Origin: Capitella teleta
Lineage: Eukaryota; Annelida; Polychaeta; Capitellidae
Length of the DNA stretch: 64,000 nt
Assembly: GCA_000328365.1 (NCBI GenBank)
Contig: KB296320.1
Span: 155,862-219,861, forward strand
Direction of reading: 5' to 3'
Each line of letters starts with the position of its first letter. The first letter of the stretch is position 1. This document shows, piece after piece, positions 31,711 to 42,838 of this stretch. The notes under the pieces are model-generated. The model had not been told where the DNA came from. It was given only the letters and a program-made list of their open reading frames with translations, and did no database searches. Position numbers and translations under genes: made by a program.

Positions 31711-34700
31711 ATGAGTGCCATGGTGCAACTGGGGAGCAGCGCTGCTGGACGGCCCTCCTCCTCCTCCTCCTCAGCTTCCTCCTCCTCGTCCTCCTCCTCC
31801 TCTTCAGTGGCTGTGGCTATGCTTCAGCAGCTCAGTGCTACATCATCATTGGACAATGTGCATTCGACGGTACCTGCAGCAGCGGTTCAGCATCCGGGCC
31901 CTAGCATTGGCCTCACCACGCTACACCTGGCCTCGCAAGCCCTCGAGATGATGCCAGATTCATCCGGAGCAGAGTAAGTGCTGGCTTCTGGTCGGTGGGT
32001 CGCTCACCGTTGCTTTTATTCAGCCCTGACGTGGACGCCCCCATGCCCTCGGATCTGCCCCTGAAGTCGCCCCCTACGCGCATCACCTCCCCAGGGTACT
32101 CCCCTCGCGGCAGCCAGCTGTACAACTGCGCTGCCGGCCGCGCAATGCACTCGCCCCCTCATGCCTCCTCCTCCTCCTCCAACAGAGCTCTCCTCTTCAA
32201 CGGCAACGGCAGCTATTTTGGTTTACCATACCAGGTTAGTTTCTTTGATTATCGCCCGTTATCATAACGTTCCCTTGTGCGTTATGATGTCTGATCATAA
32301 CGGTTTGTGTGCTGGGGTTATTATCAACCCCCTTCTACTATTTTTGCGGCTCCTTTCCATTCAGTGCATTGAAGGGCGTGCTAGTCATGCATGAATGTAC
32401 GAAATCCATTGATATTTTTTCTCTCTCTCTCTGCTTCTCGTGAAATATTGAAAAATATTGCTGTGTGCTGTAGTTTGTAAAGAATTTTTGTTGATCCGCG
32501 TTGAAGCGGTGTTTTTACTTGAGTGTATGTGTGTGTACTTGAGCTGCTCCAGGCCAGTAAATAAATCCTTCTGCACACGATCCGCATGTGTCCGGGCGGA
32601 TTCGCTTTTATAGAAAAATACGAAGCGCCTCCGTTAGCTGAATGGGGGGGGGGGGGGGATCAATGACTGACGCATGCCGATCAATACTAGGTCACGCTTG
32701 GCTGCCCGACCGCGATATTTCTGCATGTATTCTTAATAACAGACTCTTAAAGGTGGCAGCCGAAGGGGGCGGGGGTGAGTCCTGTGCATAAACCTTGTCA
32801 TGAATAAATTAATACTTGTAAGCTACTTGTGTGAGCCTTGACTGAGCCGTCTATAGAAGCTGCTCTGGCATTAGATTCGCCAGCTTGCCTATTTAGGTCA
32901 TCACATTCAAATCGGTGTAATCATTTCGGCTTCTGTGAGTGCATGGGGCGTCCTCACCACCACCGCACCCCTGCTCGCACGCTGTGACGGATATACTTGT
33001 GCTGCGTCCAGTATGCTTGACCCTGTGACGTTGTTGCCTCGTAGTGCTGAGCCTCCCGGCAGCGCCATATTTTATCGGCCCTGGGAGGAGGCCTGGGGCC
33101 CTCCTCCGGCTGCGCCCTCCTCTAAAACTAAGGTCTGGTGCTTTCTGATTATTCTTTCGCATTCGTGTTTCTCATCGCGCTGTTTGTGCGATGCAGGGAA
33201 GTGAGTTTTTAAAACGCGTTCGGATTTTCGGAAGTCTGCAGTTTTCGTCCGACTTGTGTTTTTTTTATTCTCAAGAGTACTTTTACCACGGTTGAATGCG
33301 TTTGGCATTTGGTGTTGCAGCAGCTCTATAATGGAGCTATGCGCTTCAAACTGCTGTAAGTACTTGCAAGTGTAAGCAGTAAAAATACGCCACTCCCTGA
33401 TGTTTCAATCGTTCGTGCTGATATCCGCTGGGGTGTTTATGAGACGGGGGGATTCCGTGCGTTGAGATCGAATGACGTCACTGTCACTCACTGCATCATC
33501 CATGTCGAATCGTCTGTTATAGACTTGTAGTATGAGAGCCGTTCTGTTGGTGTTGCCGTGTTATTTCGTATCATTGGATTAATTCTATGTGAGCTTCGTT
33601 AGGAAAGACGACGTTGGGAGGATCAGGGCATTTGTCGAACTTAATGCACGTGGAATATTGATCCGGCTTGTAGATTATGCCAGGGCTACCGAAATGCAGA
33701 GCAGAGGCGGTATTGAAAAGCGGCTTCATGCATATCATTCAATGAAGAAAGCGTCAATGGCACCCGATCAATCGGTCTTTAGAACTAGCACCAACAATTG
33801 GTGAGCATCGATTTGTCAATTTTATTTACTTCCATTGAGATGTGGAGTGTTTGCATGATCGTTCTTGGCATTCTATGATGGAATTGCGATGCTGTTATGT
33901 AATCATTGGCGCGCACCTTGAAGGACTGATACGGTCTGCATCACATTGTGATCAACATTTCTTTCTTTGAACTCACCTGACGTTCGGCCCTTGATTCGTC
34001 CTGTTCGAATTGATTGTCATGAGCTGTCATGAATTTCAGGCCTGGATACAAATGCCCGATTTTAATAGACCCTTAGGAAGTTAGGGTACACGTACCACTG
34101 GGGTGAGGGCAAGCGTAACGAATGCTCTATTTATGATTGCATACATGTTTATACTGGTTAAAGTCGCGGCTGGTTTGCTGAATCAGTATGTCCCACAACA
34201 TGTAGTTACGCTTAGTCAGGTGTCATGATTAACAATTAAAATGATCATAATCTGAAAAGTATCGTGCTTAGATACATGGATTTGTCATTCCGTTGACAGC
34301 TCTCTCTCTCTGACAAGTGAAATTCATGTTGACTCTGTAAACATGACAATATTACTCGACATTTTGATTATGCTTCATGTGCGCGGTGACCTTTTGATTG
34401 ACCTAAAATCGATTTTCACTACCGTCCGTTTGAATCGTGAATTTGCGATTTGATTGAATGGAATATGGAATTAACGATTCAATTAGATTGCATATTGAAG
34501 CGTTCTGATTTCTGTTATGATAAGCCTGGTATATACTGCATCACAATGTTGAATTATTTCTAAAGAATCCCCGGCTGTTTTTGTTCTGGCTGGGACATTA
34601 ATTTGATCCGGTGTTGGATGAGAGTGAATGATGTAATAACTGGAGATGAATTGTTTGTGCTGCAGGATCACAACTACGGCGCCCCACCCCCAATCACGCC

Positions 34701-37700
34701 GCCTGCCACTCCATCGCCCTCCTCACAGCAACAGCAGCAGCAGCAGACGTCAGTCAAAGTGAATGGCCACCTGAGCCACATAGACATTGAACACGTGTCA
34801 TGCCATACGACCGTCTCAACCACGTCGTCGCCTCCGTCGTCACGTGACCCCCAGCAGCACCCTCCCCCTCCGTCTCCAGTTGCCCCCCCAACCCCCTCTG
34901 CCCTACACACACAGCAGCAGCAGCAGCAGAATAGCCACAGCAGTGACTCTGATGTGACTGTGGATCCTGGCATTGACACTGGCATCACGCGGTGTATCTG
35001 TGACTTTGAGCATGACGATGGCTACATGATTTGTTGTGATCGATGCGGGTTTGTATTTGTTTAAATTGAGTGGCTTTGTGAGATGAAGGTGTTTGGTTGC
35101 AGGGTCTGGCAGCACGTTGACTGCATGGGTCTGGACCGCAACAGCATCCCCGAGAGCTACTTCTGTGAGCTGTGTGAGCCTCGTCAACTCGATAAGCACC
35201 GAGCGGTGGTTATACAGACCAAGAAGAGGGAATTCCTCAAGACGCTCGGTATGTGCAGTTTGGTTGATTTGTGGTCGATGCATGGTTGATTTTTTTTGTT
35301 AGCAGCGGTCGATTCGAGCGCTACTGAAACTGAGGATGAGACTCCGCACGGGAAGAATAAGAAAAAGAACAAAGCGGGAAGGAAGAAGAGGCAAGAGCGC
35401 TCGATGCTGGCGCTCAGTAAGCAGCCCAGTGAGCTGTACTCAGGAAACGCAGCGCTCAAAATGCTCAAGCAGCGCACGAAAAAGAGACAATTGCAGCAGC
35501 AGGCCAAAATGGCGGCTGCAGCTGCGGTTGCGTCGTCCCCTCCGAAGAAAAAATTTATGGTTCACTCGTCACCCGCAAAGAAAGTGCTCGGCAACAGGCG
35601 CTCACGGCAACACTCGAGCCCCACGTACGCAGATGTGGTGATGTCTCCTGAAGGACCCCTGACCCCTCCCCCCTCCTCATCCAATAACCAGAGCTGGTTA
35701 GACGGATCGTCCAGTCCTGAACACATGCAGGCCGACACGTATGAAGAGGCCAAGTACAATCAGTACAGCATAGACGTTGAGACTCTGCTGACCACTGGCC
35801 GGTTCAATGGTCAGCACTCCAGTCTGAAACATGATGCCATGCTGCAGGAACAGCGGTGTCGTGTGACACAGGTGACGCCAAGCCGCAAGGGGCTGGTCGC
35901 CACTGGGGATCTTGAGTGTGGGGAGCCTCTGATTGAGTTTAAGGGCAAGGTCATGTTGCGAGAACAGTACGACAAGGAGAACCTCTTCTTCACAACGTAA
36001 GGCGTTGGTCACTGTGTGCTGCTGCTTGAGTCTATTTTTGATTTCGTTTTAGGCTGCATCCTTTTGTGTTGTTCTATTCCAAGTTTGATGGCTTTGACCT
36101 GTGCATAGACGCCAGTGCATACGGCAGTGATGCACGCTGTGTGCGTAGATCGTGCTGTCCCAACGCTGAGGTGCGGCACTTCATCCAAGGAGCGGATATC
36201 CACTTCTTCATCTACTCAACTGAGCAGCTCAACTGCGCTGATGAAGTAACCATCCCGTTTGACTTCCACTATCAGCGATGGTCAGTCTGCACCACTCTGA
36301 AACGGTCATATTTATGTTGATTGTTTGCTTGCAGTTCTTATGGTGTTGAGTGCGCGTGCTGTAAGCCCGCTTGCTGCCCAGTGGTCAAGAGCCAGCAGCA
36401 GCATCGCAAGGACTCCATCACAGACGGCAAGCGCAAGAAGAAGCCACGCAAAATCAACGTGCGGTCAGAATCTGAAAAGCCACCGAAACGGCGATGGAGC
36501 GAGTCACCACTGACCACTGGAAGGCGTAGGGTCAGCAGTAAATCACGGGATGAACACTTGAGTTCGGACAATGAGGACATGTCGCCCGTGAAAGGCAAAA
36601 CCATCAAAGTGGCCACTTCCCCCAAATCGCCCAAATCGCCAGCACCACGGGCGAAACGGCGAAGACTGTCTCCACTCAGGGTGTCTCACGCCAATAACAA
36701 ACCAGAGGTAGGTTTACTGCTGCGGTGATGATGACGTCACAGTCCGCTTCAACTCCTGTGTTTCAGCTCCGGAATGGCGGCCGAAGGGATTCTGTGCACG
36801 AACCAAAGACTGACGCTCCGGACTCAACGCCCATGTCGCCAGAGATTTCGTCCGCCTGCAGTGCAATGCAGAGCCATTCTTCATCGGAGGCGGATAAGAA
36901 ATTAACGCGAGAGGAGAAGAAGATGGAAGCAATCATGAAGGCGTTTGAGCGCATGGAGAAGAGGGAGGAGAGGCGCAAGGAGGCCATTTCACGCATCCAC
37001 CCCAAGGAGGAACCCTCGCCAACGCCAGCGAGGATCAAGGAGCGCAAGGATTCATCCAAGTCATCCCGGGACAGCAGGGACGCACAGCCGGAGGTGAAGG
37101 TCGAAGCAAGGAAGGCGCCAAGGGCAGGCAGGCGGAAAGGCAGGGCACGCTCTGAGTGTGAGAGTGATCTGAAGGAGGAGTCTGAGGAGGAGGAGGTCAT
37201 CAAGGAGGAGGTCAAAGATGAGCTGCTGCCGGAGGAGGAGGAGGAGCCCAAAGGCAGGAAGGTCGGCAAGAAGGGCAAGCAGCGCAAAGGCAGCAGACCT
37301 TCCTCGCGGAGGCAGAGCCGGGCCAACAGCACCATTGCGGCCGATTCATCTGACGACGGAGCTCACCCTCCACCACACGCGACGTCCTCATCCCTGCCAG
37401 GCACCGCTGCCTCAACCCCTTTGCCCTCATCCTCATCGGAACCCTCCACTGCTAGCTCCTCCGTTGACAAGCAGTTCAAGTTTCCCAAAACGAAGCGGCT
37501 GCTGATGACGGAGTGGCTCAACGAGAAGCACCAGCTCAGCGTCAAAACCGAGGAGCACAGTGATGACCTCACCATGACCTCTGAGCCCGTCGTGCAGCAG
37601 CCAGAGGAGGAGGCCTCGGCTGACTTCGTGCGCTGCAACCACTCTCCCCACGCCAACTCCCTGAGCCACTTGCGCCGCAACAGCATGTCAGCGGCGCCAG

Positions 37701-39645
37701 CGAAGCCGATCGCTGCAGCGCAGGTCGATTCCTGCTTCACCAAGAAACGCTGGTTGCGACAGGCGATGACGGAGCACAAGCCATGCACCTCATCATCATC
37801 ATCATCATCATTTGCAGCGAGGGAGGCTGAGGCGTCGCCTAGCGACAGCCCACGAGCGGCGTCGCCCATCGGTGAGTTCTCATAACGCACTTTGGGTCCG
37901 TTATGATTCGTTTTCTGACCTTTGCAGATTTCGTCACTCCGCTTAAGAAGCGACGCTTGGCGCGGGAATCGCTGGGCGCCGCGTCTTCGACGGAGTTGCT
38001 GCTGTCGCCGGTGGTCAGTTCGGACGCGTTGTCTGATTCCTCGCGACCGGCCACCGGTCAAAGCTCGCCCCGGTCATCGACGACGGAGCCCCGGAACGGA
38101 CTGCTGGCTGCATCGTCCGAGGAGCAGGTGCGTTATGATTTACATTGTACGTTGTGACGATTTAGTGAGTAACGTTATGATATTGCGGATTCACCCTTGT
38201 CGGCGGCGGCGGCGGGGAATCATAACGGCCTGTTGACCCGTGGTCACTCATTGTCACCCTTGCAGAGCATGGTCGTCGAGTGCTCATCCAACAACGATTC
38301 TTCGTTGAATTCCAACACTTGCCGTCAGATTGATCTCCATGGCAACGCAGATCAACACGAAGCGGAGCGCATTGATCTCCATGGCAACGCAGATGAAGTG
38401 GAGCGGCCGATGAGTTCGCATGGCTTGCCGTCCTGCGTGTCGCAGCACTTCGTTGACTCTTCTTCGTGCAGTGCGGCTGGCACCTGTGACTCTGGTGGCA
38501 TGGAGCTAGTGCAGAGCTCTTCATCTCTGCTGGATGAGGATGATGTGTGCAGGAGGACTACGTCCGATGTATGTGACTCGACGGCGTTGCCATTGGCGAC
38601 CAGTAGCAGCAGCGTGACTGGCTCCCCTGTTGCGCGGGCGGCGGGGGAGGGGGAGGGTGGTGTGAGTGAGGGGGTTGGGGACACTGTGTCGTGTAGTACG
38701 GACGTCATGCCGTGCAGTGAGAAGGAGGACGGAGAAATCTCTTCGGATGACGATGAGCCAGCTGCGGCGGCGGCTGACCTGGCGGCTGACGGCGGCTGCG
38801 TCGCCCGCCATGTCGCGTCGCCGGCCGTTGTCGCGGTGCCGAGCAGTTCGTGTGAGGAGATCTCTACGTCTACCGACACGCCCCCCTGCCCCCCGGCCTG
38901 CTCGCCCCTCGACTTCCCCATCACCGGCGGGCGTCTGAGCAGTGAGGATGCCTGTGTCGGGTCATCCAGTTCGGACAGGGTCAGTGCGGATGACCAGCAG
39001 CAGCCGAGCAGCTCTGACCACTCGCAGGCGACGGTGGACAGCTCACAGCAGCAGCAGCAGCAGAAGCACGGCAGCCAGCACTCTGAGGCGGCGTCATCGT
39101 CCTGTCGCAAAAAGGTCAGTAGTTGTGTTGTTACGTAACGGCCTCTGATGATGATGACCACATGGTTGAAGGTGTCTCTTCTGGAGTACCGGAAGCGAGT
39201 GAAGAGCGTCGGTTCGAAGGACTCGCCGGCGTGCACCAGTTCTGCCCGGCGCACGTCCAGCCCCGCCCCTTCCGCCGTTGCCATGGTGTTGCCCCAGGGG
39301 TCGACTCGGCCGTCGCTAGCGCCCCTGCCGATCTTCAGCGGCATCCTGGGCCCTCCCCCGTCCCCTCCCCCGCCACCCCCTCAGCCCAGTCAGTCGGCGG
39401 ACGGTCAGTTGACTCGCAAGGGAGTTACGTCATAATGTGTGCTCTTGTTATTCTTGCAACAGGGAAGCGAGGCGAATCTGAGACGGATGTGCGCTGGGAC
39501 GCCTCGGCCACGTCCGCTGAGCGCATGCGCGAACAGACGCACTTGTCGCTGACCGAAAGGTTACGTAAGGAGTTCGGACTGGACACATCCGAAAATGAGG
39601 AAGAGGAGACGAATGCGGAGGCTGCGAGCGACGACGACGACGCTG
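31711..39645 (+). CDS. KMT2E: KMT2E/SETD5-like PHD-SET protein, 3' end lost in gap
   Basis: Coding exons: 31711-31973 (exon opens at 31597), 32024-32234, 34666-35048, 35103-35248, 35303-35996, 36053-36280, 36335-36707, 36767-37871, 37928-38127, 38266-39114, 39172-39403, 39463-39645, at least 1622 residues. ATG 31711 follows an in-frame TGA 30 bases upstream, and MSAMVQLG resembles human KMT2E MSIVIPLG. A poly-Ser run, GLPYQDHNYG, a PHD finger (about 265-312, [18 protein letters not shown]) and a SET domain (about 510-650) follow. Later come RKMTREE-like [24 protein letters not shown] and [10 protein letters not shown] blocks shared with KMT2E. The SET motif reads RRSCCPN, not NHSCxPN, as in KMT2E/SETD5, which are chromatin readers and scaffolds with little or no methyltransferase activity. 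The last donor leads toward a 728-base gap. SETD5 co-orthology cannot be excluded; the Drosophila counterpart is upSET. Confidence 0.93.
32257..32302. repeat. Inverted CGTTATGAT cluster in KMT2E intron 2
   Basis: CGTTATCATAACG, a 13-base palindrome, is at 32257-32269. CGTTATGAT follows at 32280-32288 and its complement ATCATAACG at 32294-32302. The cluster begins 22 bases after the donor at 32235 and can fold into a stem. Confidence 0.75.
37880..37907. repeat. Inverted CATAACG/CGTTATG pair spanning a 56-nt KMT2E intron
   Basis: TCATAACG at 37880-37887 and CGTTATGAT at 37899-37907 form a stem with an 11-base loop. They lie inside the intron 37872-37927, only eight bases after its donor. Confidence 0.75.
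38131..38227. repeat. CGTTATGAT copies in the 138-nt KMT2E intron
   Basis: CGTTATGAT is at 38131-38139, immediately after the donor GTG, and again at 38173-38181. The complement ATCATAACG is at 38219-38227. A (GGC)n-like run lies between the second and third copies. Confidence 0.75.
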
Positions 39646-39843
39646 GTAGGTGAAGCGGAAGGAAAGAGTGGGGGGGCCTCAGGCCGAATTGGCGCTGTGC
39701 CAAATCGCTTGTACTTGGATCTATCATCTTCATTGATTCAGTGTCGCGGGGAGGGGGGGGGGCGAGGGAGGGAACTAATAATAGCATCCGTGTCAACTTC
39801 TTGCTTCCTTCTTTTTGGTTGTGAATATTGGTCTTTGTTTATG

Positions 39844-40571
39844 NNNNNNNNNNNNNNNNNNNNNNNNNNNNNNNNNNNNNNNNNNNNNNNNNNNNNNNNN
39901 NNNNNNNNNNNNNNNNNNNNNNNNNNNNNNNNNNNNNNNNNNNNNNNNNNNNNNNNNNNNNNNNNNNNNNNNNNNNNNNNNNNNNNNNNNNNNNNNNNNN
40001 NNNNNNNNNNNNNNNNNNNNNNNNNNNNNNNNNNNNNNNNNNNNNNNNNNNNNNNNNNNNNNNNNNNNNNNNNNNNNNNNNNNNNNNNNNNNNNNNNNNN
40101 NNNNNNNNNNNNNNNNNNNNNNNNNNNNNNNNNNNNNNNNNNNNNNNNNNNNNNNNNNNNNNNNNNNNNNNNNNNNNNNNNNNNNNNNNNNNNNNNNNNN
40201 NNNNNNNNNNNNNNNNNNNNNNNNNNNNNNNNNNNNNNNNNNNNNNNNNNNNNNNNNNNNNNNNNNNNNNNNNNNNNNNNNNNNNNNNNNNNNNNNNNNN
40301 NNNNNNNNNNNNNNNNNNNNNNNNNNNNNNNNNNNNNNNNNNNNNNNNNNNNNNNNNNNNNNNNNNNNNNNNNNNNNNNNNNNNNNNNNNNNNNNNNNNN
40401 NNNNNNNNNNNNNNNNNNNNNNNNNNNNNNNNNNNNNNNNNNNNNNNNNNNNNNNNNNNNNNNNNNNNNNNNNNNNNNNNNNNNNNNNNNNNNNNNNNNN
40501 NNNNNNNNNNNNNNNNNNNNNNNNNNNNNNNNNNNNNNNNNNNNNNNNNNNNNNNNNNNNNNNNNNNNNNN
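39844..40571. other. Assembly gap of 728 Ns
   Basis: The run of N begins about 200 bases after the last visible KMT2E-like donor. Missing C-terminal coding exons are expected here. Reading frames drawn through it are meaningless. Confidence 0.99.
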
Positions 40572-40914
40572 AAGGTTACCTTTTTTTTTTTTTTTTTTTT
40601 CTCTCTCTCTATCTTAAAATAATACTTCACCGATGCTCTGTTCAGTTTTTAATAAAAAAGTTCTTTTTTTTTTCTATTTCCCCCATTGTTTTTTTTTTTT
40701 TTTTTTTATTCCTGATTTTAACTTTTTTTTTTTTACCTTACCGTCCAAAAAAAACTTGTCAAAAAAACCACAGATTTACAGAATTGTTTCAAAATTTCTG
40801 GATCGTTTGCTTAATTATTATTTTTTTCTTTTGTATATATTTATATTCTTGTAAATACTCCACATGAAAACATGAGTCAAATTTGCGTAAAAATGATGAA
40901 AAACCCTGAATAAA
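40572..40914 (+). other. Probable KMT2E-like 3' UTR with AATAAA
   Basis: This is T-rich sequence without a supported coding exon. AATAAA at 40909-40914 is a plausible end of the transcript. Whether coding sequence continues past the gap cannot be judged. Confidence 0.4.
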
Positions 40915-42640
40915 AACATTAATATTGAGGTTGGCGTATTGTCCATTCAAAAAAACCCCAAAACAATCTCGTTATTTCTGAATTCTTTTTTTAGTAGAAT
41001 ATAAAGTTTAAGAGTATCTCGTTTAGTCGCAATGAAGAAGACGGATGTTAACGTTAGTGGGTTAATGCCTTCATTAAAATCAAATGCAAGACGAAGAAAA
41101 CAAGTTTATGTCCACTCGAACAGGGAAGAGATGGCCATCGCTTTTGTGCAAAGCTTGGCAATCTGCCAAACGATGTGTTTATCATGACCTTCGAGGTCAC
41201 GGCATAGAGGGGGGCATCTGGTCAAGGATGGACGAGGTCATGGAGCGTTTGTATTATTACGCAAGGGAGTTCATCTCACCATATTGCTCAATTCAAGGTC
41301 AAGACATGCCTAAACGGAATAGTTGCATAATGGCGAATTGACTGCATTTACGCAACTGCAGAGTTGTACATGCATCATGAGGCATTTATATGATTCGGCT
41401 TCCTAAATAGTCAAGTAGACGAAATCCATGCACATTGCATCAAAAGGGCATGAATATCATGTAAACAGAATGTCGACTGAATATTCTCATATACACATAG
41501 ATACAGATAGATACCATAGATCTGAGATATCAGTGAGCAGTACTCGGCTTGTAAGTTGTATTCCTGCGCATGACCGCAAGGGTTGTTGCTTCCACGCATT
41601 AGAATCAACTGGCGAATTTGGCATCTTCTCTGTATGTAACGCTCCGTGAATAAATAATAACATTATTATGCTGATTGCATTGATAATGATCATCGCATTT
41701 CGTTCGCCTGCGCAACTTTTTGTGTTACTTCCTGGATTGTTTGTCGTGGGGTGAGCGATGACGTAATAACGTATCAATTAGCTTCGGCTCAGATCACGAT
41801 CACACGCCATTAAACACCTTTGTCACACAAGCTATTCATATTTGCAATGTAAACTGAATGGTCGCTTTTGACTTATGGCTGACCTTTCGTCGCCCTTTAG
41901 ATGTGTTGGTCAAGTATTGACATTACAGCAATCGGTCATCAAGGGTTGCATCGACGGACACGGGTCAAATTTCACCTCACGGAAAGATTTAGAACAAAGT
42001 TATCTGGTCAATTTTTTGCCAAGCGTACTAGATCAGTTATTTTCTTTGATTACGTTCATCACGAAAACTACTTCAAGGACATGGCTGCGTGTCTAATGCG
42101 CATATTGATGAGACCACCTGCAGTCAAATAAAGTCATAAACACTATATGATGCATCAAAGATGGATCCGCGATGAGAGACTTTGATCTTAGACCGATCAC
42201 TTCACCATTTTCACGAGCATCCGCCCAGAGCTTCCACGAATTCGCACCTTTTTCGCTTAACGAACGCAGCTTCAATCAACTCATAAAATGCCGGTACCGA
42301 AATTTAACGATTAATTAATAATTTGTAAGAAACCGCTAACGATATGAGGTGCAACAGGAGTCGGCTTATTGGCCGAATTTTATGGCCTTTGCGGTCGCTT
42401 TGAACTCCGAGGTTTGCACAATCGGGACAGTGTGAGAAATTTACTACCAGCCGTAATGACTGCAATGTCTGATCTCGCGATGCCTCACCAGATTTGACGT
42501 GTTTTCCTTCACGGGCATGTCGGGTTGTCTACACACACAGAGTTTAGTCAATATTTGTACATAGCAAGTTAATATAACATAATATTATAATCCCATCTAT
42601 AAATTGAGAACTTATTGTTTTATTATACGATGTGTTGAAT
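40915..42640. other. Intergenic stretch without recognised features
   Basis: No gene, RNA or repeat family was recognised. The short frames here are compatible with chance. Confidence 0.5.
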
Positions 42641-42643
42641 ATA

Positions 42644-42838
42644 CAGTATAATCTCGAAATGATTAAATATAAGGTTAACATCCGATCGATTTATATAACT
42701 TTTCGAGTACTGGAAGTTTGATATACATGTATAATTGTTACAAAATTCTCCGTTTGGGAACAAGAAGTGACTCGCAATGGCTTCGACGTAAGGAGCATTT
42801 CGAACTATGGAAGTTTAACATATCGAGATTATATGCTG
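42644..42838. mobile_element. Short pogo/Tigger-like MITE
   Basis: The left end CAGTATAATCTCGAAATG and the inverted right end CAGCATATAATCTCGATATG match over about 22 of 25 bases, allowing a 2-base gap and a 1-base gap. The pattern CAGTNNAANCTCGATAT is typical of pogo-clade termini. A TA precedes the left end; the right target copy is not evident. The 195-base element has no coding capacity. A single CGTTATGAT lies just outside it at 42922-42930. Confidence 0.55.

Noticed and set aside
36763-37335. 190-codon minus-strand frame
   Set aside because: It is antisense shadow of the Glu/Lys-rich KMT2E-like exon.
38352-39344. 330-codon minus-strand frame
   Set aside because: It is antisense to the large Ser-rich KMT2E-like exon, whose sense reading has family matches and consistent splice phases.
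39595-40867. Long frames of more than 260 codons across 39.8-40.6 kb
   Set aside because: They consist almost wholly of assembly-gap Ns.
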